This document shows positions 63,070-64,000 of a DNA stretch of 64,000 bases, piece by piece. The translations under genes and the position numbers were made by a program. Position 1 is the stretch's first letter, and every line of letters starts with the position of its first letter. The stretch is from Variovorax sp037204085 (lineage in GTDB: Bacteria > Pseudomonadota > Gammaproteobacteria > Burkholderiales > Burkholderiaceae_C), in NCBI RefSeq assembly GCF_037204085.1, contig NZ_JBBCBW010000012.1, positions 1-64,000 of the forward strand. Direction: 5' to 3'. The notes under the pieces are model-generated. The model was not told the origin of the DNA, ran no database searches, and worked only from the letters and a program-made list of their open reading frames with translations.

Positions 63070-64000
63070 TCACTCGTGCACCATGACCGTGTTTCGCCCC
63101 TCCTGCTTGGCAAGATAGAGCGCCTCGTCCGCGGCTTTCAAAAGCTCGAACGGCGTGCTGTCGGGCTGCGGCACTCCGGCCGCCACGCCAAGGCTGATGG
63201 ACACCGTGCCCAGCGCCGACGCCGCATGGGGAATACGCAGATCGGCCACGGCCAGCCGCGCCCTCTGTGCAACTTCGAGCGCACCTTCGGCGTCGGTCGC
63301 GGGCAACAGCAGAACCATTTCCTCGCCGCCGTAGCGCGCGACCAGGTCGCCGGAGCGCCACACGGCCGAGCGCAGCGCGTGGGCAATCCGGCGCAGGCAC
63401 TCGTCGCCTCCGAGATGGCCGTACAGGTCGTTGTACTTCTTGAACTCGTCGACGTCGACCATGACGACCGCCAGCGGCGTCTGGCCTTCCAGCGCCTGCT
63501 GGAAGTTGAAGAGCAGGCGGGCGTCGAAGTAGCGGCGGTTGGCCAGGCCTGTGAGCCCATCTTCCTGTGCAAGATGTTCCAGGCGCTCATTGGCTTCGGT
63601 CAGTGCGTCGCGGGCGCTTCGCAAATGCAGTTCCGCCACCAGCCGCCTCCGCATCGACCGGATCAGGTAGCGGCCCGAGACGCCGACGATCAGGCACAGA
63701 AGGACCACCCAGGTCGTTTGATAGATCGATGCGGATTTCCATTCCTGCAGCGCCTCGTCCTTGCCGACGGCAACGGTCACGAAGAGCGGATAGTCCAGCA
63801 GGTGTTCGAAGCTGATGATCCGCGTCACGCCGTCGATCGCCGATCTTCCTTCGACAGTGCCCGAGCGCGAAGCCTGGAAGCGCTTCTGGAACGGCGAGTC
63901 CGTGTTGCGCCGGTTCATATCGGCTTCCCTGAAGGGGCGGCGAACCAGGAGCTGGTCCGTTCCGAACAGCGCAATCGCTCCCTGCTCGCCGATCTGAAAA
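63070..64000 (-). CDS. Membrane diguanylate cyclase, N-terminus outside window
   Basis: The frame is open to base 64000, so the N-terminus is missing. It reads a periplasmic sensor part, a transmembrane helix (TTWVVLLCLIVGVSGRYLI), a coiled segment and a GGDEF domain (DGLTGLANRRYFD...). The catalytic motif reads GGEEM rather than GGDEF/GGEEF, and the RxxD inhibitory site RSGD sits five residues before it. The sensor part continues past the first visible Met, so 63918 is not the start. The predicted product is c-di-GMP synthesised at the inner membrane in response to an unknown periplasmic signal. Confidence 0.9.
   Translation of the reverse strand, partial: FQIGEQGAIALFGTDQLLVRRPFREADMNRRNTDSPFQKRFQASRSGTVEGRSAIDGVTRIISFEHLLDYPLFVTVAVGKDEALQEWKSASIYQTTWVVLLCLIVGVSGRYLIRSMRRRLVAELHLRSARDALTEANERLEHLAQEDGLTGLANRRYFDARLLFNFQQALEGQTPLAVVMVDVDEFKKYNDLYGHLGGDECLRRIAHALRSAVWRSGDLVARYGGEEMVLLLPATDAEGALEVAQRARLAVADLRIPHAASALGTVSISLGVAAGVPQPDSTPFELLKAADEALYLAKQEGRNTVMVHE

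Overview
The window is GC-rich beta-proteobacterial DNA, most likely Burkholderiales/Comamonadaceae and Variovorax-like. This is inferred from the density of orphan TctC/Bug periplasmic receptors (seven), the acyl-CoA catabolic genes, TRAP transport, LysR/IclR/LacI control, and the protein sequences. No rRNA, tRNA, CRISPR array, insertion sequence or phage gene was seen. Genes are tightly packed, often with 4-base stop/start overlaps.

Layout. 1-1613: 5' part of nirB (assimilatory nitrite reductase) behind a hairpin-rich leader. 1920-9227: a carbohydrate-acid cluster with a DUF1537 sugar-acid kinase, a RuBisCO-like protein, a VOC protein, a TRAP transporter (DctQM fusion plus DctP) and a divergent LacI regulator. 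9235-25638: a large CoA-thioester island with two AMP-forming ligases, two thioesterases, acyl-CoA dehydrogenase, two SDRs, a PaaG-type isomerase, two small hot-dog hydratase-like proteins, an SCP-x-type thiolase, two Bug receptors, an AraC regulator, an alpha-methylacyl-CoA racemase homologue, and a divergent Zn-ribbon/OB protein paired with a thiolase fold that has lost its cysteines. It looks built for a branched or cyclic isoprenoid/steroid-like acid; the substrate is unknown. 25649-31605: a small unknown protein, then SDR-Bug-DapA-like with a divergent LysR, then a pectate lyase lipoprotein. 31972-34032: an EF-G-like GTPase. 34048-38343: an IclR regulator divergent from Bug plus a self-sufficient CYP116B-type P450. 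38363-44985: a LysR regulon with a LigI-like lactonase, SDR, Bug, carboxymuconolactone-decarboxylase-like and dimeric-barrel proteins on one side, and an alpha/beta-hydrolase fold plus Bug on the other; both promoters carry the same 27-base motif. 44982-51197: IclR divergent from Bug, PaaG-like crotonase, NDP-forming acyl-CoA synthetase and MmgE/PrpD. 51323-51700: ybaN. 51709-62326: a complete malonate decarboxylase operon, mdcR-matC-like-mdcACDEGBH-acs. 62440-63060: an adenylation-only DNA-ligase-like protein. 63070-64000: a diguanylate cyclase running off the right edge.

How it works together. Most of the window is a patchwork of inducible catabolic operons. Each tends to pair a local regulator with a periplasmic receptor (Bug or TRAP) and CoA-activation or ring-opening enzymes. 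The best-defined pathway is malonate uptake, decarboxylation to acetate and activation to acetyl-CoA, all in one transcription direction. The least-explained parts are the RuBisCO-like/kinase/VOC cluster and the degenerate thiolase/OB pair.
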